From: Truepera sp.
GTDB lineage: Bacteria; Deinococcota; Deinococci; Deinococcales; Trueperaceae
Direction: 5' to 3'
DNA: 28,336 nucleotides
Assembly (NCBI GenBank): GCA_018333775.1
Contig: JAGXSO010000052.1
Location: 1-28,336, forward strand
Positions 1 to 5,903 of this stretch are shown in pieces (within the stretch, counting starts at the first letter, position 1; every line of letters starts with the position of its first letter). Under the pieces are notes generated by a model, which saw only the letters and a list, made by a program, of their open reading frames with translations, was not told the DNA's origin and ran no database searches. Both the position numbers and the translations under genes were made by a program.

Positions 1-348
1 GACTCCGCCGATCTGATCGACGCCATCAGGCGCGTGGCCGAGGGCGAAACGCTGCTCAATGCCGAGATGGCGGCCAGCATCCTCGATGAGTTTAAGAAGA
101 TCAAGGAGGAGCTGCCTCACCACCCCGAGCACCCCCTTTCCGAGCTAACTGAGCGCGAGGCGATGATCTTGCGCTACTTGGCCCGCGGCGACTCCAATCA
201 GCAGATCGCCGAGGCGCTAAATGTTAGCGAAAAGACGGTGCGCAATCGCTTGTCGGAGATATTCTCCAAACTGCGCCTCAATAACCGCACCCAGGCGGCG
301 CTGTACGCCCTGCGGGAAGGGATCGCCACGCTCAAGGACGAGATGTGA
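1..348 (+). CDS. LuxR/NarL-family response regulator, C-terminal part
   Basis: The reading frame is open from the first base, so the N-terminal receiver domain lies outside the window. Visible is a linker followed by a complete LuxR/GerE helix-turn-helix of about 60 residues ([15 protein letters not shown], then [19 protein letters not shown], then [20 protein letters not shown]). The TEREAEVL-like start and the KTVRNR recognition helix are typical of NarL/FixJ response regulators, which bind DNA as dimers after phosphorylation by a sensor kinase. The last helix of a receiver domain ([13 protein letters not shown]) is also visible, supporting a two-domain regulator rather than a stand-alone HTH protein. 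An internal GTG at 34 is not the true start. The partner kinase and targets cannot be seen. Confidence 0.9.
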   Translation, partial: DSADLIDAIRRVAEGETLLNAEMAASILDEFKKIKEELPHHPEHPLSELTEREAMILRYLARGDSNQQIAEALNVSEKTVRNRLSEIFSKLRLNNRTQAALYALREGIATLKDEM

Positions 349-428
349 CCTATACGGTAGCATCTGGCTAGCTAGCGATGTGGCGAAATGCGTCTCGGAG
401 GCAATTTATGGTGATGTCGTAGTGAGCG

Positions 429-1526
429 ATGACTATCCTAGTGCCTAGCCAAGAGGTACTGATCGGCTTGCTCAGGCGTATCTGTCAGACTCCGGCGCCG
501 ACCTTTGCCGAAACGGCGCGAGGCGAGCTGATTGCCGAGCTGTGGCAGCAAGCAGGGGCTGAGGTAAGCCGCGATAGCGTAGGTAACGTCATGGCTGAGC
601 TAGCGGGTAGCGGGCCGCGGGTGCTGCTGGCCGCTCACCTCGATACGATCTTTGACCCCGACACCGATGTCACCGTGAAAGAGAGCGGGGGCCGGCTCTG
701 CGCGCCGGGCATCGGCGACAACAGCGCCAGCCTGGCTATCGTCACCGCGCTGCTGCAGGCGCTGCAAGCGGCACCCGAGGCACCCCCCCGCCCGCGCCTC
801 ACGCTGGCGGCCACGGTAGGCGAAGAGGGGTTGGGTGACCTGCGCGGCATCCGTCAGCTGCTCTCGCTGCGCCCTCAGGACTTCGACCTGATGATAGCGG
901 TAGACGGCCACTTGGGGACCATCGTCCACGCTGCGGTGGGCTCTAAGCGCTACGAGGTGGAGCTAAGCGCCAAGGGCGGACATTCCTGGGGTGACTTCCC
1001 CAGCCCCAGCGCGGTCCATGCGCTAGGCGAAGCGATCCAGGCGCTCACCCGGCTGAAGCTGCCGAGCGCACCGCGCACCACCTTCAACGTGGGGCAGGTG
1101 TGGGGTGGTACCAGCATTAACGCTATCGCCCAGCGGGCCGGATTCAATCTCGACCTGCGCAGCCTTGACGCCGGCGTGCTGGCCAGCCTGGAAGCCGAGG
1201 CAGTAGCGCGGCTCCGCCGGGTGGCCAAGCGCCACGGCGTAGAGCTCACACTGCGCGTAGTCGGTAATCGGCCTGCCGCCACCGTTCCTAATGAGCAGCT
1301 GGTGACCGCGGCCCAGGCGGCGCTATTAGAGGTCGGTGTCACCCCCTGCCTCAGCGCCGGCAGTACCGACGCCAATGCCGCTATGGCGGTCGGCCTGCCA
1401 GCCATTGCTTTTGGCGTCTATCATGGCGGTGACGCGCACCGCTTAACGGAGTGGCTCGAGCCCGCCTCGCTGCGGTTAGGCTACCGGGCGCTGTGGCGGC
1501 TGCTAGAGTCGCTTGCAGGAGCCTAA
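429..1526 (+). CDS. M20-family metallopeptidase
   Basis: A 365-residue protein of the M20 di-zinc peptidase family (ArgE/DapE/CPG2/PepT-like). Metal and catalytic residues are recognisable in order: H70-x-D72 (AAHLDTIF), D97 (GIGDNSA), E132-E133 (VGEEGLGD), D159 (VDGH) and a late His in GGDAHRLTEW (H337). Between about residues 170 and 280 lies the usual dimerisation/lid domain (KGGHSWGDFPSPSAVHALGEAI). The length is normal for the family. It probably hydrolyses a peptide or acylated amino acid in the cytoplasm; the substrate cannot be read from sequence. ATG at 429 is chosen because stops lie just upstream in frame, although its ribosome site is weak. It is followed at once by the toxin-antitoxin block. 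Confidence 0.85.
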   Translation: MTILVPSQEVLIGLLRRICQTPAPTFAETARGELIAELWQQAGAEVSRDSVGNVMAELAGSGPRVLLAAHLDTIFDPDTDVTVKESGGRLCAPGIGDNSASLAIVTALLQALQAAPEAPPRPRLTLAATVGEEGLGDLRGIRQLLSLRPQDFDLMIAVDGHLGTIVHAAVGSKRYEVELSAKGGHSWGDFPSPSAVHALGEAIQALTRLKLPSAPRTTFNVGQVWGGTSINAIAQRAGFNLDLRSLDAGVLASLEAEAVARLRRVAKRHGVELTLRVVGNRPAATVPNEQLVTAAQAALLEVGVTPCLSAGSTDANAAMAVGLPAIAFGVYHGGDAHRLTEWLEPASLRLGYRALWRLLESLAGA

Positions 1527-1553
1527 GGAGGGCGGATCCGTTGCCTTCGCCGC

Positions 1554-1594
1554 GTTAGAGCGCACTAGCGCTCGCGAGGCTTTATGGCTATAAT
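1554..1594 (+). promoter_or_regulatory. Promoter region of the relE/phd module
   Basis: A TATAAT -10 box lies at 1589-1594, nine bases before the toxin ATG, so the transcript would be leaderless or nearly so. An inverted repeat (GAGCGC 1558-1563, four bases, GCGCTC 1568-1573) sits just upstream and could be an operator bound by the Phd-type antitoxin. GTTAGAG at 1554-1560 resembles the GTTRRRY right box of an integron attC or attI junction. No good -35 hexamer was found. Confidence 0.45.
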
Positions 1595-1603
1595 CTGGCT
1601 AGA

Positions 1604-1903
1604 ATGCCGTACGAGATCATTTTGGCCCCGGAGGCAATATTGGATCTCGACGAACTGAAGGCCAATGTCCGCACCGAGGTCCGTGAAGGGATCGAAACGC
1701 ATCTTCGGCACGAACCCGAGAGGCTCAGTCGGAGCCGCATCAAGCGGCTCCGAAAACTCTCGCAACCGCAGTACCGTCTTCGGATCGACGACGTACGAGT
1801 GTTCTACGACGTAAGGGAGCAGTATGTTGAGGTGTTGGCGATAGTGCCGAAATCGGAGGCTGCAACATGGCTGGCGAGGCACGGAAAGTCAGAAGGAAAG
1901 TGA
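1604..1903 (+). CDS. RelE/ParE-family toxin
   Basis: A 99-residue basic protein with the RelE/ParE layout: YEIILAPEAILDLDEL at the N-terminus, a central RIKRLRKLSQPQYRLRIDD strand pair and the closing VRVFYDVREQYVEVLAIVPKSEA motif. RelE-like toxins cut mRNA in the ribosome, while ParE-like ones poison gyrase; the sequence does not settle which, though the YRLRIDDVRVFYDV core is closer to RelE. It overlaps the downstream antitoxin by 37 bases, so the toxin gene comes first, the reverse of the usual relBE order. The start is supported by a -10 box nine bases upstream. Confidence 0.82.
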   Translation: MPYEIILAPEAILDLDELKANVRTEVREGIETHLRHEPERLSRSRIKRLRKLSQPQYRLRIDDVRVFYDVREQYVEVLAIVPKSEAATWLARHGKSEGK

Positions 1904-2142
1904 AGGAAGTCCCATTGGCGAAAGTCAAGGACGGCCTGTCGCGGTATCTCCGCGAGGCGGCAACCGGTGAAATCGTGATCACCCGCCACGGCAGACCCGC
2001 GGGAGTGCTCATCGGCTTTGAGTCGGAGGACGACTGGTTCGACTACCGACTGGAAAACGATCTGCGGTTCCTGCAAAGGATCGAGCGGGCGCGCCAGAGC
2101 CTTCGTGCGGGCCGTGGCACGAAACTGGAAGACGTAAAGTGA
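1867..2142 (+). CDS. Phd/YefM-family antitoxin
   Basis: A 91-residue protein with the Phd/YefM signature: VPLAKVKDGLSRYLREA followed by ATGEIVITRHGRPAGVLIGF at about residues 15-55, the DNA-binding dimer region. An acidic, helical C-terminus (residues 56-91) is where such proteins wrap the toxin. GGAGG at 1855-1859 is seven bases from the ATG at 1867, giving this second gene its own strong ribosome site inside the toxin gene, as expected when antitoxin must be made in excess. It probably neutralises the upstream RelE-like toxin and autorepresses the module. The first 14 residues are a basic extension beyond the usual family start. Confidence 0.85.
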   Translation: MAGEARKVRRKVKEVPLAKVKDGLSRYLREAATGEIVITRHGRPAGVLIGFESEDDWFDYRLENDLRFLQRIERARQSLRAGRGTKLEDVK

Positions 2143-2149
2143 CAGTGGG

Positions 2150-2218
2150 CTCTAACCGGGTGGTCGAAAGCGACGTGCGGCAAGAACCGCTGCGTACGCT
2201 TCACCACGGAGGCTAGAC
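2150..2218 (+). other. attC-like site after relE/phd
   Basis: Begins seven bases after the antitoxin stop. The left outer box is CTCTAAC (2150-2156, near RYYYAAC). Then follow about 10 spacer bases, an inner arm AAGCG (2168-2172), and further complementary bases closing a loop near 2180. The return arm is CGCTT (2197-2201), followed by a 10-base spacer and the right outer box GCTAGAC (2212-2218, one change from GTTRRRY). TCTAAC pairs with GCTAGA at five of six positions. The symmetrical 10/10 spacers and AAGCG/CGCTT arms match attC folding, but the GTT core is GCT, so it may be inactive. Confidence 0.42.
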
Positions 2219-2228
2219 GCTGGGCGCC

Positions 2229-2257
2229 TTGAGGTGAGTGTGATCCTCAGGTAGATT
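2229..2257 (+). promoter_or_regulatory. Promoter for mntA-hepT
   Basis: TTGAGG (2229-2234), a 17-base spacer and TAGATT (2252-2257) form a near-consensus sigma-70-type promoter. Only six bases separate the -10 box from ATG 2264, so transcription would start at or next to the start codon, giving a leaderless message. This also supports ATG 2264 over the GTG at 2258. Confidence 0.6.
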
Positions 2258-2263
2258 GTGCGT

Positions 2264-2581
2264 ATGGATGATGAGACCCTCACCCGTGAGCAAGCGATTG
2301 CGCGCCTGCGATCCGCCGAGGCGGCGATCCGGCGCCTCGGTGTGCGGCGCCTGGCGCTATTCGGCTCGGTTCTCCGGAACCAAGCCACACCAGCGAGTGA
2401 CGTAGATGTGCTTGTAGAGTTCGACCCCGCGATGAAGACGCTGGACAGCTTTATGGAGTTGGCTTTTCTGCTGGATGAAGTTCTTGGGCGGCGTGTTGAT
2501 GTTGTCACGACGGAGGCACTCAGTCCATACCTTGGCCCGCACATTCTTCGTGAGGCGGAGGATGTCCTTTGGGCCGCTTGA
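2264..2581 (+). CDS. mntA: MntA-type nucleotidyltransferase antitoxin (MNT domain)
   Basis: A 105-residue minimal nucleotidyltransferase. The defining motif GS-x10-DxD is present: G34-S35 in LFGSVLRNQ, then D46-x-D48 in SDVDVLVEF, with helix and strand order normal for the MNT fold. In characterised MntA/HepT pairs this enzyme transfers AMP groups to a tyrosine of the HEPN toxin and silences it; assigning that activity here is inference from the intact motifs and the partner. It overlaps the toxin gene by 20 bases. ATG 2264 is preferred because a well-spaced promoter ends six bases before it. Confidence 0.88.
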   Translation: MDDETLTREQAIARLRSAEAAIRRLGVRRLALFGSVLRNQATPASDVDVLVEFDPAMKTLDSFMELAFLLDEVLGRRVDVVTTEALSPYLGPHILREAEDVLWAA

Positions 2582-2915
2582 GTACCTGCGTCACATCCGG
2601 GAGGAGGCCGAGTTCCTCGCGGAACGAGCGGCTACGCTCTCCAAGGCGGACTTCCTGAAGGATGAGCTGCTGCGACGAGGCTTTGTCCGCAGTATCGAGA
2701 TCATGGGTGAGGCCGCGAAGCAGATCCCGGAGGATTTCCAGGCAAAGCATGCGCAGGTGCCGTGGTGTGTCATGGCCGGCATGCGAGATCGTTTGATCCA
2801 CGGCTACTTCACGGTAGACTACGACATCGTGTGGGACGTGGCTGCCAATCGTGCGGCGGCTCTGAAGGAGACGATCGACCAGATCCTGACTCAAGAAGGC
2901 GGGCCAGAGCCCTAA
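2562..2915 (+). CDS. hepT: HepT-type HEPN ribonuclease toxin
   Basis: A 117-residue all-helical HEPN protein (formerly DUF86). The RNase motif R-x4-H-x-Y is complete: R75, H80 and Y82 in MRDRLIHGYF. Y82 corresponds to the tyrosine that MntA AMPylates in studied homologues. The preceding segment VRSIEIMGEAAKQIPEDF is the conserved helix of this family. ATG 2562 is chosen over an in-frame ATG at 2475 because it starts with the family-typical GPLEYLRHIREEAEFL and lies just after GAGG; the longer form would read back through the nucleotidyltransferase gene. It probably cleaves RNA when not modified. Confidence 0.88.
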   Translation: MSFGPLEYLRHIREEAEFLAERAATLSKADFLKDELLRRGFVRSIEIMGEAAKQIPEDFQAKHAQVPWCVMAGMRDRLIHGYFTVDYDIVWDVAANRAAALKETIDQILTQEGGPEP

Positions 2916-2934
2916 CTCTGCATGCATACCCCGC

Positions 2935-3061
2935 GCCTAACCAGGCGCTCAAGCGGATGCGGGGCCATCCATGCTTTGAGCTGGTTCCGGTGCAACTTGA
3001 AGGTGTCTGGCTCTCATTGGCTTCTGCGCCAGCCCCGCACCACTTAGCTTGACCGTTAAGC
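2935..3061 (+). other. attC-like integron recombination site
   Basis: The best example in the window, 20 bases after the hepT stop. Left outer box GCCTAAC (2935-2941) fits RYYYAAC exactly; right outer box GTTAAGC (3055-3061) fits GTTRRRY exactly, and the two pair at six of seven positions. Nine-base spacers lie on each side (2942-2950 and 3046-3054). The inner arms AAGCGG (2951-2956) and CCACTT (3040-3045) pair at five of six positions. A single A (2957) is left extra-helical, and TGCGGGG (2958-2964) pairs perfectly with CCCCGCA (3033-3039). The remaining 68 bases would be the variable terminal structure. Total length of 127 bases is within the known attC range. Confidence 0.65.
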
Positions 3062-3080
3062 TGCCGTCCCTCTTTCTTGC

Positions 3081-3086
3081 TACAAT
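3081..3086 (+). promoter_or_regulatory. -10 box for the antitoxin/MazF-like module
   Basis: TACAAT lies six bases before ATG 3093, giving a leaderless arrangement. It sits 20 bases after the right box of the attC-like site, as expected for a cassette carrying its own promoter. TTGACC at 3049-3054 is too far upstream (26 bases) for a good -35. Confidence 0.45.
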
Positions 3087-3092
3087 TCATAT

Positions 3093-3329
3093 ATGAAAAC
3101 CGTTTCCGTGACCGCTCATTTTGATGGAGAGCGCATCCTTCTGGACGAAGCGCTGGAGCTCGAGCCTAATACGAAACTGATCGTTACGGTTTTACCAGGA
3201 CAAGACTCTGAACGTGCCCTGTGGCAGTCGCTCGCTGAGCGCAGCCTTGCTGGTGCCTATGTAGATGATGAAGAGGAATACTCCCTAAACGATGTCAAAG
3301 TGGTCAATCCCGCATATGAAGGCAGGTGA
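3093..3329 (+). CDS. AF2212-like (DUF104) antitoxin
   Basis: A 78-residue protein whose first half (VTAHFDGERILLDEALELEP, then NTKLIVTVL) matches the short beta-barrel domain of AF2212-like antitoxin-family proteins. The second half is acidic and probably unstructured alone (ALWQSLAERSLAGAYVDDEEEYSLNDVKV), as expected for a toxin-binding tail. It overlaps the MazF-like toxin gene by 14 bases and precedes it, so it is almost certainly the cognate antitoxin. Base composition is more AT-rich than the housekeeping neighbours, consistent with recent acquisition. Confidence 0.75.
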   Translation: MKTVSVTAHFDGERILLDEALELEPNTKLIVTVLPGQDSERALWQSLAERSLAGAYVDDEEEYSLNDVKVVNPAYEGR

Positions 3330-3651
3330 TATCGCTCTGACCCCCTTGCCGCAGGCCGATGGGACGGTTAAAAATCGCCCTGCTCTTGTTTTGCGTGAAA
3401 TGCCGTCCTACCGAGACTTTCTTGTGTGTGGCGTCTCTACCCAGTTACACCAAGAGGTGAAAGGATTTGATGAAATTATCAACACGTTAGATGCCGACTT
3501 CCCATCAAGTGGTCTTAAAACTGCTTCCCTTAGCAGGCTCGGCTTCCTAGCCACCTTGCCTCGCAAGAGCCTCGTTGGGTCCATTGGTTCGGTTGCTCCG
3601 GAGCGTCATAGGCGATTGTTGCAAAGGCTGAGCGATTATCTTGTCCAATAA
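3316..3651 (+). CDS. MazF/PemK-like toxin
   Basis: A 111-residue protein starting MKAGDIALTPLPQADG, followed by KNRPALVLREM and a strand-rich core (YRDFLVCGVSTQL). This is the PemK/MazF/CcdB SH3-like barrel pattern: a GDI opening, an R-P-A-L-V-L strand, then a later conserved S/T. The C-terminal helix (PERHRRLLQRLSDYL) is typical. MazF-type toxins are sequence-specific mRNA interferases. ATG 3316 is preferred to ATG 3292 because the family usually begins directly with M-x-x-GDI; the longer form adds eight residues. Overlap with the upstream gene implies translational coupling. Confidence 0.78.
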   Translation: MKAGDIALTPLPQADGTVKNRPALVLREMPSYRDFLVCGVSTQLHQEVKGFDEIINTLDADFPSSGLKTASLSRLGFLATLPRKSLVGSIGSVAPERHRRLLQRLSDYLVQ

Positions 3652-3654
3652 ACA

Positions 3655-3768
3655 GCTTGACCAGTTGCTGCAAGGGACGCAGCCGCGCTTTGCCTGGACT
3701 CTGGTTTAGAATCAGGGAGAGGCTTGGTTTATTCGCCTTGGCCGCGCCCTTGAGCTAAGCCGTTAGCG
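3655..3768 (+). other. attC-like site after the MazF-like module
   Basis: Starts four bases after the toxin stop. The left box GCTTGAC (3655-3661) differs from RYYYAAC at one base. A 10-base spacer (3662-3671) leads to the inner arm AAGGG (3672-3676), an extra A (3677) and CGC (3678-3680). The return arm GCG (3744-3746) plus CCCTT (3747-3751) pairs perfectly with it. A second 10-base spacer (3752-3761) precedes the right box GTTAGCG (3762-3768), which keeps the GTT core but departs from RRRY at the end. The outer boxes pair poorly (three Watson-Crick and two wobble pairs). Confidence 0.4.
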
Positions 3769-3952
3769 AGCCTTGGAGACGACGGATCGGGCATCCAAGA
3801 TGAATCTCTTCGTGTATACTCGAGGCCTCGTCCGAGGTGTGAGAGAAGACCATCTTATCGCTGGAGTCGCTCAAGGGGATCTAAGGAGGGCGATGACCAC
3901 CCGGCATTCCATCTGTTGCATTGTTAGGCACGGACTTGGGCGCCCATCCGAT

Positions 3953-3983
3953 TTGGCGTGCTATGCCGCACGTGCGGTATAAT
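3953..3983 (+). promoter_or_regulatory. Promoter and palindromic operator of the decayed TA module
   Basis: TATAAT is at 3978-3983, with a possible TTGGCG -35 at 3953-3958 (19-base spacer). A perfect 12-base palindrome, CCGCACGTGCGG (3966-3977), directly abuts the -10 box, the position expected for an autorepressor site. The module it served is now broken. The stretch 3769-3952 holds no recognisable gene; a 69-codon frame at 3773-3982 has no family features. Confidence 0.5.
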
Positions 3984-4026
3984 CTACTAGTCCGGCCTAA
4001 AGGCTTTCGAGAGTTGAGGTGATGAC

Positions 4027-4214
4027 ATGAAGATTAAAGATCTAATAAGTGAAGCAGGGTCTCTGCCGGTAGAGGAGCGCGCTCGGAGTCAGAACTCGAC
4101 AAGAAATGGGCAGCAGTTGGCCGGAGGCGTCTGGCAGAGATTCGGTCGGGTGCCATTGCAGCCGTCCCAGGCGAGTAGGTTTTTGCGAAGATATGGAATA
4201 GTTTCGAGGGATGA
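4027..4214 (+). pseudogene. Broken addiction-module antitoxin (TIGR02574-like)
   Basis: The start reads MKIKDLISEAGSLPVEERAR, the standard opening of the addiction-module component family that pairs with ParE/RelE toxins. The rest is found in another frame from about 4085: SESELDKKWAAVGRRRLAE, then IRSGAIAAVPGE, a TAG stop at about 4178, and VFAKIWNSFEG before a TGA at 4212-4214. Compared with the family's usual 70-75 residues, roughly a dozen codons after ERA are missing with loss of frame, and a nonsense mutation follows. The last stop overlaps the next start as ATGA, showing the original translational coupling. Confidence 0.75.
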
Positions 4215-4485
4215 GTTTTCACTTTCATCCGGACGCAGAGGCGGAGCCTTCTGAGGCCATTCAATTACTATGAAGATGTGGAACCGGGCCTCGGGCATAA
4301 TTTTGCCGTTGAAGTGTATTCGGCGGTGCAACGCGCCATCGCTTATCCGCGTGCCTGGATGGTTCTCGAGGGTGAAGTCCGACGCTCATTAGTGCGGCGA
4401 TTCCCATATGGGGTAAGAAGCTGATGGGATTCTGGTTGTCGCGGTAATGCATTTGCATCGTGAACCAGACTGGGGCGGGCGTGAG
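4211..4485 (+). pseudogene. Broken RelE/ParE toxin
   Basis: Begins MSFHFHPDAEAEPSEAI at 4211, the usual start of this ParE/RelE group. A +1 shift near 4262 moves it into the frame NYYEDVEPGLGHNFAVEVYS, AVQRAIAYPRAWMVLEGEVR, RSLVRRFPYGV, ending at a TGA at 4422. A third frame supplies the usual C-terminus, ILVVAVMHLHREPDW, from 4429. At least two frame disruptions and a small deletion between FPYGV and ILVV mean no full toxin can be made. Loss of toxin fits with loss of the upstream antitoxin, since a toxin alone would be lethal. Confidence 0.78.
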
Positions 4486-4493
4486 ATGCTGGC

Positions 4494-4544
4494 GCTCAAC
4501 TCGGACTGCCTCAGTCGCTGCGCTTCTTCGGCAACCGGTTAGCG
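4494..4544 (+). other. Possible attC remnant before hicBA
   Basis: The left box GCTCAAC (4494-4500) fits RYYYAAC, and the right box GTTAGCG (4538-4544) repeats the one at 3762. Extended, GCGCT..AAC (4492-4500, one bulged base) pairs with GTTAGCGC. The inner arms do not pair in attC fashion, so part of the site may be lost. It follows the broken toxin within about ten bases. Confidence 0.25.
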
Positions 4545-4584
4545 CAGTCCTTGGGGAGACGGGCGCCGAGTCGGCAGCGGATGG

Positions 4585-4590
4585 TACAAT
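4585..4590 (+). promoter_or_regulatory. -10 box for hicBA
   Basis: TACAAT lies nine bases before ATG 4600 and 21 bases before ATG 4612. A start site near 4597 would leave a short leader containing GGAGAGGG ahead of ATG 4612, favouring the shorter HicB. Confidence 0.4.
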
Positions 4591-4611
4591 GCACCGCAGA
4601 TGGAGAGGGTC

Positions 4612-4836
4612 ATGACAAAAAGGCTCACGGCTATTGTCGAGCGCGAGGGCGAGGGCTATGTGGCTTTGTGCCCCGAGCTGGACATTGCCAGTCAAGGCGA
4701 GACCATAGAGGAGGCCCGGAACAACCTCCGTGAGGCGCTCGAGCTCTTCTTTGAGATTGCTCCTGCGGAGGAGGTGCAGCGCCGGCTGCACGATGAAGTG
4801 TATGTCACCCAACTAGAAATCGCCGTAGGTGGGTAG
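4612..4836 (+). CDS. hicB: HicB-type antitoxin
   Basis: A 74-residue protein with the partial RNase-H-like HicB fold: KRLTAIVEREGEGYVALCPE, LDIASQGETIEEARNNL, REALELFFEIA. The LDIASQG and EEAxxNLxEALELF motifs are diagnostic. No DNA-binding extension follows, so it is the short HicB form. ATG 4612 is chosen because homologues begin at M-x-K-R-L and a GGAGAGG lies upstream; ATG 4600 would add four residues. It precedes and overlaps hicA by eight bases, reversing the classical hicA-hicB order. Confidence 0.88.
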   Translation: MTKRLTAIVEREGEGYVALCPELDIASQGETIEEARNNLREALELFFEIAPAEEVQRRLHDEVYVTQLEIAVGG

Positions 4837-5050
4837 TCTCCGGCCACTGTCCGGCCGGGAGGTCTGCGGCATTCTTGGGCGGCATGGCTTTTTGGAGGTG
4901 CGCAGGCGGGGCAGTCACATCGTGATGCAAAGGCACACGGCAGAGGGCAGCACCACAGTCCCGGTGCCGGACCACAAGGAACTGCGGCTGGGAACCTTGC
5001 GCTCCATAATCCGGCAATCAGGAGTTCCTCGAAGCGAGTTTGAGCGATAG
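4829..5050 (+). CDS. hicA: HicA-type mRNA interferase toxin
   Basis: A 73-residue double-stranded-RNA-binding-like protein with the HicA signature: LSGREVCGILGRHGFLEVRR, then RGSHIVMQRH with the catalytic histidine H30, then TTVPVPDHKELRLGTLRSI and IRQSGVPRSEF. HicA cleaves mRNA and is blocked by HicB. The GTG start at 4829 overlaps the hicB stop, implying coupled translation. It is the last member of the TA block; no attC-like site is seen after it, and 5051-5168 has no gene. Confidence 0.9.
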   Translation: MGSLRPLSGREVCGILGRHGFLEVRRRGSHIVMQRHTAEGSTTVPVPDHKELRLGTLRSIIRQSGVPRSEFER

Positions 5051-5168
5051 AGATCGACTACATCAGTGCAGCTAGGCTACCGGCCAGAACGTCTTGGGCG
5101 ACAGGTCCTTCCATGACTGGCGGCACGCGGCCCTCTCGGGCTATAGTGCTTTGCGGAAAGGGGCTAGC

Positions 5169-5903
5169 ATGATCGACCTCAAGAACCTCCACAAGTCGTT
5201 CGGCCCGGTACATGCCGTGACCGATCTGAGCTTTTCGGTTAAGGCCGGCGAGGTATTTGGGCTCTTGGGCCCCAACGGCGCCGGCAAAACCACCACCTTG
5301 CGCATCCTGGCCACCCTGCTTAAGCCGGATCGGGGGCAGGCTACGGTGGGCGGCTTTGATATTTTGACCCAGGCCGAACAGGTGCGCTCCAGCATCGGTG
5401 TGGTCAACGGTGGCATGGGGCTTTATGACCGCCTGACGGGCCGCGAGGTGCTGCACTACTTCGGTAAGCTCTACCGCTTAACCCCGCCGCAGATCGAAGC
5501 CCGCATTGAGGTGCTCGACGCGCTGCTCGAGCTTGGCGATACCCTGAAGCGCCGCTGCGATCAGTTCTCGACCGGCATGAAGCAGAAGATCGTGATCGCC
5601 CGGGCAGTCATCCACGACCCGCCCATTATCTTTTTCGACGAGGCCACCGTGGGCCTTGACGTGATGGCGCGGCGGGCGGTTATTAACTTTGTCAAGCGCT
5701 ACCCTAGCGACAGCCGCACGGTAATTTACTCCACCCATGTGATGAGCGAGGTCGAGGAGCTGTGCGACCGCGCCGCCATCATCTACCAGGGTCGGCTGGT
5801 GGCGTTGGACAGCGTCGCGGCGCTCAAAGCCCAACACGGCGCTAAGAGCCTTGAGCAGGCCTTTTTCGCCACTGTGGAAGGGAGCCAGGAGGTCTTGGCA
5901 TGA
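5169..5903 (+). CDS. NatA-like ABC transporter ATPase
   Basis: A 244-residue ATP-binding subunit. Walker A is GPNGAGKT (34-41), the signature is FSTGMKQKI, Walker B is IIFFDEATVGLD and the H-loop is in YSTHVMSEVE. The variant signature (STGMKQK) and the full-length permease partner place it with NatA-type exporters (sodium or drug efflux). The start is ATG 5169, where MIDLKNLHKSFGPVHAV opens the domain and AAAGGGG lies just upstream; an in-frame start at 5094 would add 25 unrelated residues. A TATAGT -10 candidate is at 5142-5147. It overlaps the permease gene by the four bases ATGA. Confidence 0.9.
   Translation: MIDLKNLHKSFGPVHAVTDLSFSVKAGEVFGLLGPNGAGKTTTLRILATLLKPDRGQATVGGFDILTQAEQVRSSIGVVNGGMGLYDRLTGREVLHYFGKLYRLTPPQIEARIEVLDALLELGDTLKRRCDQFSTGMKQKIVIARAVIHDPPIIFFDEATVGLDVMARRAVINFVKRYPSDSRTVIYSTHVMSEVEELCDRAAIIYQGRLVALDSVAALKAQHGAKSLEQAFFATVEGSQEVLA

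Noticed and set aside
399..422. GGAGG followed by a four-codon frame (ATG 408 to TAG) just before the M20 gene
   Set aside because: Too short to tell from chance; it could be a leader minicistron but nothing else supports it.
2475..2561. Longer N-terminus for the HEPN toxin
   Set aside because: The extra 29 residues come from reading the mntA gene in another frame and do not resemble HEPN proteins.
3773..3982. 69-codon + frame between the MazF-like and decayed modules
   Set aside because: No family motif, and it ends inside the promoter and operator of the next module.
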